Position numbers and translations under genes: made by a program. Below, in pieces: positions 31,325 through 37,640 of a stretch of 37,640 bases of DNA (position 1 is the stretch's first letter; every line of letters begins with the position of its first letter). The notes beneath the pieces were generated by a model. The model was not told the origin of the DNA. It saw nothing but the letters and a program-made list of their open reading frames with translations, and ran no database searches. The DNA is from JBBDXS01 sp964418365 (lineage in GTDB: Bacteria > Chloroflexota > Dehalococcoidia > DSTF01 > RBG-16-68-14). The stretch spans positions 1-37,640 of the forward strand of contig CAYQLM010000020.1 of NCBI GenBank assembly GCA_964418365.1. Direction: 5' to 3'.

Positions 31325-31711
31325 CTAGTCAATGGGCGACTCAAGGCGGGCGAGTTGCTCCTCCAGCGCTTCGCGTGGCGTGACGCGTAGCAACAGTCCG
31401 ATGCCCAGACCTACGATCACAACATCGTCCAGGTGGCCGATGACCGGAATGAAATCGGGGATCAGATCGAAGGGCATCGCCAAATAGAGGACGAGGAACG
31501 CCGGGATGGCCCGGGCGGCGAGCGGGACGCGGCTGTCCCGCATGAGCCTGATCGCAAGGCGCCCCTTGTTCCGCAGGGAGAGCCGGCCGACCCGTTTCGC
31601 CAGAGCGGCTTGCTCAGGAGCCGCGCTGCGGAGGACCCACCAGAGAGCAGCAACCAAGGCAACTGTCAGCGCGACGACGGAGCCCAGGAGGACAAGCCAC
31701 GTGGTGCTCAT
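31325..31711 (-). CDS. YkvA-like (DUF1232) membrane protein
   Basis: The 128-residue protein has an N-terminal helix (WLVLLGSVVALTVALVAALWWV), a basic middle, and the DUF1232 hallmark VLYLAMPFDLIPDFIPVIGHLDDVVIVGLGIGLLL, where Pro-Phe-Asp-x-Ile-Pro-Asp marks the family. Function is not established for the family. It ends 40 nt upstream of the P450 gene start on the same strand, with the P450 -10 box in that space. The divergent WYL regulator starts 67 bp away. Confidence 0.85.
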   Translation of the reverse strand: MSTTWLVLLGSVVALTVALVAALWWVLRSAAPEQAALAKRVGRLSLRNKGRLAIRLMRDSRVPLAARAIPAFLVLYLAMPFDLIPDFIPVIGHLDDVVIVGLGIGLLLRVTPREALEEQLARLESPID

Positions 31712-31762
31712 AGTCGATCACCATTATCGGGCACGCGCGGCTGGTCCAGGGTGAACCTTCCG

Positions 31763-31768
31763 TATACT
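31763..31768 (+). promoter_or_regulatory. -10 box of the WYL regulator gene, near-leaderless
   Basis: TATACT ends ten bases before ATG 31779, so the leader would be three to four bases. No ribosome binding site fits. Confidence 0.45.
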
Positions 31769-31778
31769 AGAAGCCTCC

Positions 31779-32708
31779 ATGAAGCAGATGGACCGCCGGC
31801 TGCTGATCCTGATGCGCCTGCGCGACGAGCTGCCGCTGCGCGCCGCCGACCTGGCCCACGACTGCGAGTGCTCCGTCCGCACGATCTACCGCGACATCGA
31901 CGCGCTCTGCCAAGCCGGCGTGCCGGTGGCCGCGATGCCCGGCGAGGGCTATCGGTTGGTGCCGGGCTATCACCTGCCGCCGATCGCCTTCACGGTCGAG
32001 GAGGCGGTGCAGCTCCTGTTGGGCGCGGAGTTGGCGCGCGGGCTGGGCACGCAGGAGCAGCGCGAGTCCGCCCGCGCCGCGGCGGCCAAGGTCGAGGCCG
32101 TGCTCCGGCCGGAGACGCGTCGCGAGGTGGAGCGGCTGCGCGAGCGGATCCGCATCAGCCCCTGGCAGCATCGCGAAGCGTCGCCGTGGCTGCCGGTGCT
32201 CCAGCGCGCCGTCATCCAGGAGCACGTCCTGCGGTTGCGCTACCACTCGTTCAGCTCGGACGAGCTGACCGAGCGCGAGGTGGAGCCCTACTTCCTCATC
32301 TTCTACAGCAACGACTGGCATCTCGTGGGCTACTGCCGCCTGCGCGAGAGCGTGCGCGACTTCCGTTGCGGGCGCATCCGCGAAGCGGCGTTACTGCCGG
32401 AACGGTTCGAGCGGCCCGAGGACGTCGGGCCGCAGCACGACTCGCACGAGCGGCCGGCAACCGAAGTCCGCGTTTGGATCGAGTCTTCCGCGGTGCCCTG
32501 GGCACGCGAAACGCCCGCCTTCGGCCTCTCGCACGAGGAAGCGACCGAAGGCGGCTCCGTGTTCGTGTACCGCTCATTCGATCTGCGGCGGCTGCTGCCC
32601 TGGATCCTGAGCTGGGGGATGTCGGCGCGGGTCCTGTCGCCGCCCGATCTGGCTGCGCGCGTCCGCCGAGAAGCTGAGGCGCTCGCGCAGAGCTACGCCG
32701 AAGGGTGA
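31779..32708 (+). CDS. WYL-domain transcriptional regulator (HTH-11 plus WYL)
   Basis: The 309-residue protein begins with a winged helix-turn-helix (LLILMRLRDELPLRAADLAHDCECSVRTIYRDIDALCQAGVPVAA, about 8-52) of the DeoR/YafY type. The WYL region at about 145-225 shows LRLRYHSFSSDE and SNDWHLVGYCRLRESVRDFR, and a WCX-like C-terminal region ends RVRREAEALAQSYAEG. WYL proteins sense small ligands or nucleic acids and often regulate nearby genes. Downstream lie DinB-like and VOC genes carrying a shared palindrome, its likely operator by position, which is inference. Transcription starts just before the ATG. Confidence 0.92.
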   Translation: MKQMDRRLLILMRLRDELPLRAADLAHDCECSVRTIYRDIDALCQAGVPVAAMPGEGYRLVPGYHLPPIAFTVEEAVQLLLGAELARGLGTQEQRESARAAAAKVEAVLRPETRREVERLRERIRISPWQHREASPWLPVLQRAVIQEHVLRLRYHSFSSDELTEREVEPYFLIFYSNDWHLVGYCRLRESVRDFRCGRIREAALLPERFERPEDVGPQHDSHERPATEVRVWIESSAVPWARETPAFGLSHEEATEGGSVFVYRSFDLRRLLPWILSWGMSARVLSPPDLAARVRREAEALAQSYAEG

Positions 32709-32716
32709 CTTCCTTT

Positions 32717-32747
32717 TGTCACCCTGAGCGAAGCGAAGGGTCTGGCC
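32717..32747. repeat. Dispersed CCTGAGCGAAGCGAAGG-type repeat
   Basis: The stretch contains TCACCCTGAGCGAAGCGAAG followed by GGTCT. I know this sequence type as a common scattered intergenic repeat in environmental genomes. ACCCT/AGGGT arms give it a partial palindrome. It lies just after the WYL stop. Confidence 0.55.
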
Positions 32748-32764
32748 TCTCGAGACAAGCACTC

Positions 32765-32798
32765 CTGACACCACACTGTCTCTAGCGCCCGTTATGAT
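32765..32798 (+). promoter_or_regulatory. Operator-like palindrome and -10 box before the DinB gene
   Basis: CTGACA-CCACAC-TGTC at 32765-32780 precedes the -10 TATGAT (32793-32798), 28 bases from the first C to the first T. The same motif and spacing recur at 33551. The palindrome covers the -35 region, so a bound regulator would directly affect polymerase. Confidence 0.5.
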
Positions 32799-32817
32799 GC
32801 TCCGAAAGGAGCGGGTC

Positions 32818-33285
32818 GTGTCATCCATCATCGACGACTTCCGGAAGCGCTGCGAGTTCCTCCAGACCATGACGCTCGATTTCGTGAGCGGCGTGCCCGA
32901 GGCGCAGTGGCAGTTCTCACCGCACCCGCGCTTCGCGCCCTTCTGCAAGCAGCTCCGGCACGTCGTCTGCGTACGCGGCGTCTACAACGACGCGCTCGTC
33001 ACGAAACACGCCGACTTCTCGAAGAAGCACGGCCACTACGCGGGCGGCCTGACACGAGACGAGCTGACCGCAGCCCTCATCGCGAAACAAGACGATCTGC
33101 TTCGAATACTCAAGGCAATCGACACTGACGCGCCGATCGACGTCTTCGGTCGAGCGTTCAGCTTCGGAGACTTCGCTTACACGATGGTGCAGCACGAGGC
33201 GCTTCACCACGGCCAGTGGAGCATCTACGCCTCGCTCGCCGGCTTCGAGACGCCACTCATCTGGCGGCTGGAGTGGGGTCTGTAG
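32818..33285 (+). CDS. DinB/YfiT-like four-helix protein
   Basis: The 155-residue protein has the DinB-superfamily pattern: an N-terminal helix (IIDDFRKRCEFLQTM), WQFSPHPRF, then LRHVVCVRGVYNDAL with the first His ligand (about 48), and YTMVQHEALHHGQWSIYASLAG with two more His for a metal site. Members are thiol-dependent transferases or unknown. GTG 32818 is preferred because AAAGGAG lies six to seven bases upstream; ATG 32794 sits inside the -10 box. It follows the WYL gene and precedes a small unknown protein by 5 nt. Confidence 0.85.
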   Translation: MSSIIDDFRKRCEFLQTMTLDFVSGVPEAQWQFSPHPRFAPFCKQLRHVVCVRGVYNDALVTKHADFSKKHGHYAGGLTRDELTAALIAKQDDLLRILKAIDTDAPIDVFGRAFSFGDFAYTMVQHEALHHGQWSIYASLAGFETPLIWRLEWGL

Positions 33286-33290
33286 CGCCA

Positions 33291-33554
33291 GTGCTGGAAA
33301 TCACCGTCTCTCGCAGCGCCGCGCAGCTCCTAAAGGACCTGCAGCGCCGCGGGCTCGTGATCAAGCTGGACACATTCGAGCAGCGCCGCCAGGCTCGCCA
33401 CTGGCACCTTGGCTTCGAGAAGCAGCCGGGCGTGCTCGAGATCACCGACCTCGGCGACCAGTGCGTGCTCAAGGTCGCAGCGAATCGCGATGGCGGCTGG
33501 GCCACGGCGCTCGTCCAGGAGCTGGCGAAGCCGCAGCGCCGCAAACGCTCCTGA
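33291..33554 (+). CDS. Small protein of unknown function
   Basis: From GTG 33291 the frame gives 87 residues: VLEITVSRSAAQLLKDLQRR, RHWHLGFEKQPGVLEITDLGDQCVLKVAANRDGGW and a basic end KPQRRKRS. It looks compact and mixed alpha/beta with the repeated string VLEIT. No family is recognised. It starts 5 nt after the DinB stop, so it should be co-transcribed and co-regulated. The upstream in-frame ATG at 33216 would overlap DinB by 70 nt and is less likely. Its TGA lies within the palindrome before the VOC gene. Confidence 0.65.
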   Translation: MLEITVSRSAAQLLKDLQRRGLVIKLDTFEQRRQARHWHLGFEKQPGVLEITDLGDQCVLKVAANRDGGWATALVQELAKPQRRKRS

Positions 33555-33584
33555 CACCACGCTGTCAGGCGCTCGATCTAAGCT
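33550..33584 (+). promoter_or_regulatory. Operator-like palindrome and weak -10 before the first VOC gene
   Basis: CCTGACA-CCACGC-TGTCAGG is a perfect 7-bp-arm palindrome (33550-33569), overlapping the stop of the upstream gene. TAAGCT at 33579-33584 stands at the same 28-base spacing as the -10 of the DinB site. Confidence 0.5.
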
Positions 33585-33613
33585 GGCCTCCCACACCCAA
33601 GAAGGAGGCACAG

Positions 33614-33973
33614 ATGAAGGTCAACTCGTTCGTACTCACAGTCACCAGCGGACAGCCGGAGCGCCTCGTCGCGTTTTATCGAGACGTGGTGAACCTGGAG
33701 CCGAAGCCGGAGATGGGAGAGGGCGCATTCGATGCCGGCGGCGCGTCTTTCATGATCGATGGCCACAGTGACACGAAGGGGTCAGCGAAGGAGCCGCAAC
33801 GCATGCTCATCGATTTCTTCGTGGACGATCTAAAGACCGAGCAAGGCCGGTTGGAGCAGCAGGGCGTGAAGTTCATTCGCACTGCGGGCCGCGAGCCCTG
33901 GGGCGGCGTGATCTCGACCTTCCTCGACCCGGACGGCAACTACTGCCAGCTCATCGAGTTCAAGCCGCAATAG
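33614..33973 (+). CDS. VOC family protein
   Basis: The 119-residue protein is a compact VOC chain: MKVNSFVLTVTSGQPERLVAFYRDVV, GGASFMIDGHSD, LIDFFVDDLKTEQGRLEQQGVKF, and FLDPDGNYCQLIEF, the classical end with Glu as the metal-ligand position. ATG 33614 has AAGGAGG eight bases upstream; the open frame before it is a shadow. It probably acts as a glyoxalase-like enzyme or ligand-binding protein, substrate unknown. It is downstream of the palindrome shared with the DinB promoter and 27 nt before a second VOC gene. Confidence 0.85.
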   Translation: MKVNSFVLTVTSGQPERLVAFYRDVVNLEPKPEMGEGAFDAGGASFMIDGHSDTKGSAKEPQRMLIDFFVDDLKTEQGRLEQQGVKFIRTAGREPWGGVISTFLDPDGNYCQLIEFKPQ

Positions 33974-34000
33974 CATCCGCAGCCAGGAGGTGCCACCCAA

Positions 34001-34417
34001 ATGAACGTTCAGTTCGTGGCCGGATTCGGGGCAATCGTCGAGGATGCGGCGAAAGCCCGTCAGTTTTATGGGGAGCAACTCGCATTACCAATCAAGTCTG
34101 AGGAGAACAGCGACTACACCACGGTGGATCTTCCCGGCCTGAAGCACTTCGGACTGTGGACGCTTCGCGACGCAGCTCGCAGCGTATTCGACAGTGTGGA
34201 ATGGCCCGCCGACGTTCCTGTACCACAGGCAAATGTAGAGTTTGAGGTCGATGACGTCGCCGCGGCCGTGGAGGAGCTACGCTCGCGTGGCCTCCGGATC
34301 CTGCGAGACACAAAGCTCGAGCCATGGGGACAGACAACCGCGCGGCTGCTCTCGCCAGAAGGCCTGCTCATCGGGATCGTCTACAGCCCCATGCTACGAG
34401 GGGAGGCATCGGGATGA
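34001..34417 (+). CDS. VOC family protein
   Basis: The 138-residue protein shows VOC features: FVAGFGAIVEDAAKARQFYGEQLALP, YTTVDLPGLKHFGLW, ANVEFEVDDVAAAVEELRSRGLRIL and the end LLSPEGLLIGIVYSP, where the usual D-P-x-G is S-P-E-G. It is unlike its neighbour, so the pair is not a recent duplication. AGGAGG lies ten bases before the ATG. Its TGA overlaps the thioesterase ATG (ATGA). Substrate unknown. Confidence 0.82.
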   Translation: MNVQFVAGFGAIVEDAAKARQFYGEQLALPIKSEENSDYTTVDLPGLKHFGLWTLRDAARSVFDSVEWPADVPVPQANVEFEVDDVAAAVEELRSRGLRILRDTKLEPWGQTTARLLSPEGLLIGIVYSPMLRGEASG

Positions 34418-34869
34418 TTAATGGCAGTGCGGCACACGTGCGCATGGGTATTGATTTACTGCTCGCCGCCGCCTCGACGGGCGAAGGCCGCCCGCCCTGC
34501 GCCGAACTCCTCGGCTGGGAGCCGATCAGTATCGAGCCGGGGCGCGTGCGTGTGCGCTTCACCGCGCGCGAGTCGTTCTGCAACGGGATGGGCAACATCC
34601 AGGGCGGCTTCCTCGCGGCGATGCTCGATGATGCGATGGGGCCAGCGCTCTTCACACTGCTAGACGACGAGCAGTTCGCGCCGACCCTCGAGATCAAGGT
34701 GAGTTTTCTCCGTCCGGCCACGCCCGGCACGATCATCGCCGAAGGGCGCGTCTTGCGCGCCGGCCGCAGCGTCGCCTTCCTCGAAGGCACGCTCGCTACG
34801 GAGGAAGGCGAGCCGATCGCGACGGGAAGCGCGACCGCGCGCATTCTGACGGCGGTCGTCAACGGCTAG
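34414..34869 (+). CDS. PaaI/hotdog-fold thioesterase
   Basis: The 151-residue protein has the hotdog core: LLGWEPISIEPGRVRVRFTAR, the catalytic helix NIQGGFLAAMLDDAMGPAL with the Asp typical of PaaI-type acyl-CoA thioesterases, TLEIKVSFLRPATPGTI and AEGRVLRAGRSVAFLEGTL. It should hydrolyse acyl-CoA thioesters, probably as a tetramer. ATG 34414 has GGGAGG seven bases upstream and overlaps the VOC stop as ATGA. The next gene (damaged SDR) starts 3 nt later, so it is the same unit. Confidence 0.88.
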   Translation: MINGSAAHVRMGIDLLLAAASTGEGRPPCAELLGWEPISIEPGRVRVRFTARESFCNGMGNIQGGFLAAMLDDAMGPALFTLLDDEQFAPTLEIKVSFLRPATPGTIIAEGRVLRAGRSVAFLEGTLATEEGEPIATGSATARILTAVVNG

Positions 34870-34872
34870 CGC

Positions 34873-35533
34873 ATGCGCATTCGCGGTAAGGTGGCGCTCG
34901 TTACCGGCGCGGGCTCCGGCATCGGCCGCGCGGCGTTCGTGCGCGCGGACGTGGCGATCGACGGCGACGTCCGGCGCATGATCTCGTTCGCGACCAAGAC
35001 ATTCGGCGGGCTCGACATCCTCATCAACAACGCTGGCTGTGCCCTGCCATGGCCCGCCTACCCCGACGCGCCAGCGAAGCAATGGAGCCGCATCATCGAT
35101 GTTTACCTGCAGGGCGTGATGTTCGCGACACAGCTCGCCATCGGGACGATGCGCAAGCGCGGCGGCGGCGCGATCGTGAACATTGCTTCGGGCGCCGGGG
35201 TCGGATTAACGCCGCACCCCAATCCAGAGTACGCCGCAGCGAAAGCAGCGGTCGTCCGGCTCACAGCGGCGCTGGCAACGCTACGCGAGCGCGACAACAT
35301 CCGCGTGAACTGCATCTGTCCGGGCTGGGTGAACACGCCGATGTCGCAGCGCACGATCGCTGCGATGTCGCCCGCAGAACGACACAGGACCGTACCTGCG
35401 GCGCTGGTGCAACCGGAAGAGATCGCGGAGGCGGGCGGTGCGCCTGGTGCGCCACGAACGCTTGGCGGGGCGCGTGCTGCTCTGCTATGAAGGAGCACTG
35501 CCTCGGCTGGCGCCCGTTAGGAAGGAGACATGA
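34873..35533 (+). pseudogene. SDR-family oxidoreductase with internal deletion and frameshift
   Basis: The frame is a short-chain dehydrogenase: VALVTGAGSGIGRA (cofactor glycine motif), LDILINNAG, IVNIASGAG (catalytic Ser), EYAAAKAAV (Tyr and Lys) and VNCICPGWVNTPM. About 40 residues that should follow GIGRA, including the second strand, are missing; the sequence joins directly to AFVRADVAIDGDVRRM, in frame. Near 35430 an extra G in GCGGGCGG shifts the frame, and the original reading (VRLVRHERLAGRVLLCYEG) continues in the +1 frame to TGA 35531-35533. As read it stops at 35490. It is likely inactive, or the lesions are assembly errors. Confidence 0.75.
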
Positions 35534-35537
35534 GCTG

Positions 35538-36029
35538 ATGGTTACCTGGGCGGAGTTCGCGGCGGCGGAGCCGGAGATGGCGGCGCTCGGGGTGCGGCAG
35601 CTCCAGAAGTTCGGCCTCGCCTACCTCGCGACGACGCGGAAGGACGGCTCACCGCGCGTCAATCCGGTCTGCCCGGTGATCGCCGACGGGCGCGTATTCG
35701 TCGCGACATCGCAAACGTCGCCAAAACGGCTCGACCTGCTGCGCGACGGGCGCTACGTACTGCACATGCTGCCCGGCAAGCAGGAGGAAGAGTTCTGGGT
35801 CCGTGGCGTGGCGAGGCGCGTGGCGGACAACGCAACGCGCGCGCGGGTGGTCGAGACAGCTGCGCAGAGAGCAGAGTCCGACGGCGGGCTGCTCCGGATC
35901 AAGCCCGACGAGTGGCTGTTCGAGTACGACATCGACCAAGCCGGCATGACGGTCTGGCTCGACTTCGGCACGCCGGAACACCGCCCGCTGCACCGCCTCT
36001 GGCGGCCCGCCACGCCGACGCCGCGCTGA
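35538..36029 (+). CDS. Pyridoxamine 5'-phosphate oxidase-like FMN-binding protein
   Basis: The 163-residue protein has the FMN split-barrel pattern: GLAYLATTRKDGSPRVNPVCPVIADGRVFVATSQTSPKRLDLLRDGRYVLHML, then EFWVRGVARRV. It resembles the general pyridoxamine-phosphate-oxidase-like group, which includes F420- and FMN-dependent oxidoreductases of unknown substrate. ATG 35538 follows GGAG by ten bases; the longer frame upstream is the shifted SDR. It ends in a Pro-rich tail. The next gene, ligA, starts 15 nt later. Confidence 0.82.
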   Translation: MVTWAEFAAAEPEMAALGVRQLQKFGLAYLATTRKDGSPRVNPVCPVIADGRVFVATSQTSPKRLDLLRDGRYVLHMLPGKQEEEFWVRGVARRVADNATRARVVETAAQRAESDGGLLRIKPDEWLFEYDIDQAGMTVWLDFGTPEHRPLHRLWRPATPTPR

Positions 36030-36035
36030 TATACT
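36030..36035 (+). promoter_or_regulatory. -10 box of ligA, near-leaderless
   Basis: TATACT overlaps the stop region of the upstream gene and ends nine bases before the ligA ATG. No ribosome binding site is visible, so the leader is two to three bases. Confidence 0.4.
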
Positions 36036-36044
36036 TTTCGCGGC

Positions 36045-37640
36045 ATGCCCCGCCGGAACGAGGACGTCGAACTGCAGCGCGCCAAGCTGCGCGTCGAAGA
36101 GCTGCGATCGCAGATCGCCTTCCACGACTACCGCTACTACATCCTCAACCAGCCCGAGGTCTCAGATGCCGAGTACGACGAGCTCATGCAGGAGCTACGC
36201 CGCCTCGAGGAGCAGTACCCGCAGCTCATCACGCCGGACTCCCCCACGCAGCGCGTCGGCGAGCGCCCGGCCGAGGCGTTCGGCATCGTGGAGCACCCGC
36301 GTCCGCTGCTCAGCCTTGCGAACGCGTTCATGGAAGCCGACCTGCGCGCGTGGTACAAGCGCGCAACGAACCTTGCCGAGCGCGAGTCGTTCGACCTGGT
36401 CTGCGAGCCGAAGATCGACGGGCTAGCCGTCGCGCTCGTGTACGAAAGCGGCCGCTTCGTCGAAGGCTCGACGCGCGGCGACGGCTATCGCGGCGAGAAC
36501 ATCACGCAGAACCTGCGCACGATCAAGTCGATCCCGCTGCGCGTGCACGACGCGAAGGCGCCGAAGCGCTTCGAGGTGCGCGGCGAAGTGTACATGACGA
36601 AAGCAGGCTTCGAGCGGCTGAACGAGGAGCGCGCCGAGCGCGCCAAGCCGCTCTTCGCCAATCCGCGCAACTCAGCCGCCGGCTCCGTCCGCCAGCTCGA
36701 CCCGCGCGTCAGCGCCGGCCGTCCGCTCGACATCTTCATCTACGGCCTCGGCTGGGCGGAGGACGGCACGATGCCGCAGAGCCACCACGAAACGCTCCAG
36801 TGGCTGAGCAAGCTGGGCTTTCGCATCAACCCGCACATCGTTCGCTACGGCAACATCGATGACGTCTGGCAGCACTGCCGCTCGTGGACCGAAAAACGCG
36901 AGCAGCTCGACTATGAGATCGATGGCGTCGTCGTCAAGGTCGATGACATCCGCCTGCAGGACGAGCTGGGCGCCGTCGGGCGCGAGCCGCGCTGGGCGAT
37001 CGCGTTCAAGTTCCCGCCGACGCAGCGCACGACCAAGCTTCTGCGCATCGACGTGAACGTCGGGCGCACGGGGAGCATCAACCCGTTCGCCGTGCTCGAG
37101 CCGGTGAACATCGGCGGGGCGATGGTGAAGCTCGCCACGCTCCACAACGAAGACGACATCGCGCGCAAAGACATCCGCGAGAAGGACACGGTGATCGTGC
37201 AGCGCGCCGGCGACGTCATCCCGCAGGTCGTCGGGCCGGTGCTCAGCAAGCGGACGGGCCGCGAGCGCCGCTGGAAGCCGCCGGCGAAGTGTCCTGCGTG
37301 CGGATCGCAGCTCGTGCGGCCGGAAGGTGAAGCGATGCGCTACTGCGTCAACCCGGCTTGCCCGGCGCAGGCGCGCCGGCGCATGGAGCACTTCGTCTCG
37401 CGCGGCGCGATGGACATCGACCGCGTAGGCGAGCGGCTCGCCTGGCAGCTCATGGAGCAGGGACTGATCAAGGACCCGGCCGGCCTCTACTTCCTCAAGA
37501 AGGAAGACCTGGTCAAGCTCGAGCGCATGGGCGACAAGAGCGCACACAACGTCATCGACGCCATCGGCGCCAGCCGCGCCCGCCCGCTCGACCGCGTGCT
37601 CGTCGCGCTGGGCATCCGGCATGTCGGCTCGGAGACGGCG
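36045..37640 (+). CDS. ligA: NAD-dependent DNA ligase, 3' end outside window
   Basis: LigA seals nicks in replication and repair. The first 532 codons are present. They include the Ia domain with YRYYILNQPEVSDAEYDELMQEL (NMN binding), the adenylated Lys123 in CEPKIDGLAVAL, TRGDGYRGENIT, FEVRGEVYM, ANPRNSAAGSVRQLD, the OB fold (VGRTGSINPFAVLEPV) and a four-Cys zinc finger (CPACG and CVNPAC, about residues 418-437). The start of the helix-hairpin-helix region follows (RMGDKSAHNVIDAI). The BRCT domain lies beyond the edge. Confidence 0.97.
   Translation, partial: MPRRNEDVELQRAKLRVEELRSQIAFHDYRYYILNQPEVSDAEYDELMQELRRLEEQYPQLITPDSPTQRVGERPAEAFGIVEHPRPLLSLANAFMEADLRAWYKRATNLAERESFDLVCEPKIDGLAVALVYESGRFVEGSTRGDGYRGENITQNLRTIKSIPLRVHDAKAPKRFEVRGEVYMTKAGFERLNEERAERAKPLFANPRNSAAGSVRQLDPRVSAGRPLDIFIYGLGWAEDGTMPQSHHETLQWLSKLGFRINPHIVRYGNIDDVWQHCRSWTEKREQLDYEIDGVVVKVDDIRLQDELGAVGREPRWAIAFKFPPTQRTTKLLRIDVNVGRTGSINPFAVLEPVNIGGAMVKLATLHNEDDIARKDIREKDTVIVQRAGDVIPQVVGPVLSKRTGRERRWKPPAKCPACGSQLVRPEGEAMRYCVNPACPAQARRRMEHFVSRGAMDIDRVGERLAWQLMEQGLIKDPAGLYFLKKEDLVKLERMGDKSAHNVIDAIGASRARPLDRVLVALGIRHVGSETA

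Overview
The window is GC-rich, gene-dense bacterial DNA. The block rpsB-tsf-pyrH-frr-uppS-cdsA-dxr-rseP-ispG, the 4-base start/stop overlaps (ATGA, GTGA, TTGA), the Thr-Pro-rich surface proteins and the palindromic GTAGGGGCG repeats together suggest Chloroflexota, perhaps Dehalococcoidia-like. That assignment is an inference from layout, not a database result. A run of exactly 100 N (20189-20288) marks a scaffold join, so this is probably a draft or metagenome assembly, and what lies left and right of the join may not be truly adjacent.

Layout. 1-1897 (minus): a sugar-phosphate isomerase-like TIM barrel (cut by the left edge), a VOC protein and a lipoprotein. 1898-2139 holds a palindromic repeat between two decayed copies of the isomerase 5' end. 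2140-12020 (minus) is one long housekeeping run starting at a promoter near 12100: translation (rpsB, tsf, frr), UMP kinase (pyrH), isoprenoid and lipid synthesis (uppS, cdsA, dxr, ispG), a site-2 protease (rseP) with an unusual insertion, a HIT protein and small membrane proteins. 12179-15155 (minus) encodes an ABC sugar or glycerol-phosphate importer, divergent from a glycerophosphodiester phosphodiesterase (15231-15938). 15935-17652 (minus) holds a DUF457-like membrane protein, a 55-residue membrane peptide and an L,D-transpeptidase. 17778-20188 is a hybrid histidine kinase running into the gap. After the gap come a sulfotransferase C-terminus, a large O-antigen-ligase-like/TPR protein, a HAD hydrolase, a histidine phosphatase and a seven-repeat surface protein.

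26581-29954 (minus) is a histidine operon, hisH-(2TM protein)-hisA-hicA-hicB-hisF-hisI. A HicAB toxin-antitoxin pair sits inside it, coupled to hisA by a GTGA overlap and 1 nt from hisF. A cytochrome P450 and a YkvA-like protein lie upstream. 31779-34869 (plus) looks like a small regulatory neighbourhood: a WYL-type regulator, a DinB-like protein, a small unknown protein, two VOC proteins and a hotdog thioesterase. The DinB and first VOC genes share a CTGACA-N6-TGTC palindrome 28 bp before a -10 box. The window ends with a damaged SDR gene, an FMN-binding split-barrel protein and the first 532 codons of ligA.

The least ordinary items are hicAB inside the his operon, the shared palindrome near the WYL regulator, the phage-tail-like insertion in RseP, a 34-residue basic peptide overlapping dxr, a predicted seven-bladed propeller with one cysteine pair per blade, and several -10 boxes so close to start codons that the transcripts should be leaderless. 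No CRISPR array, rRNA, tRNA or transposase gene was seen.
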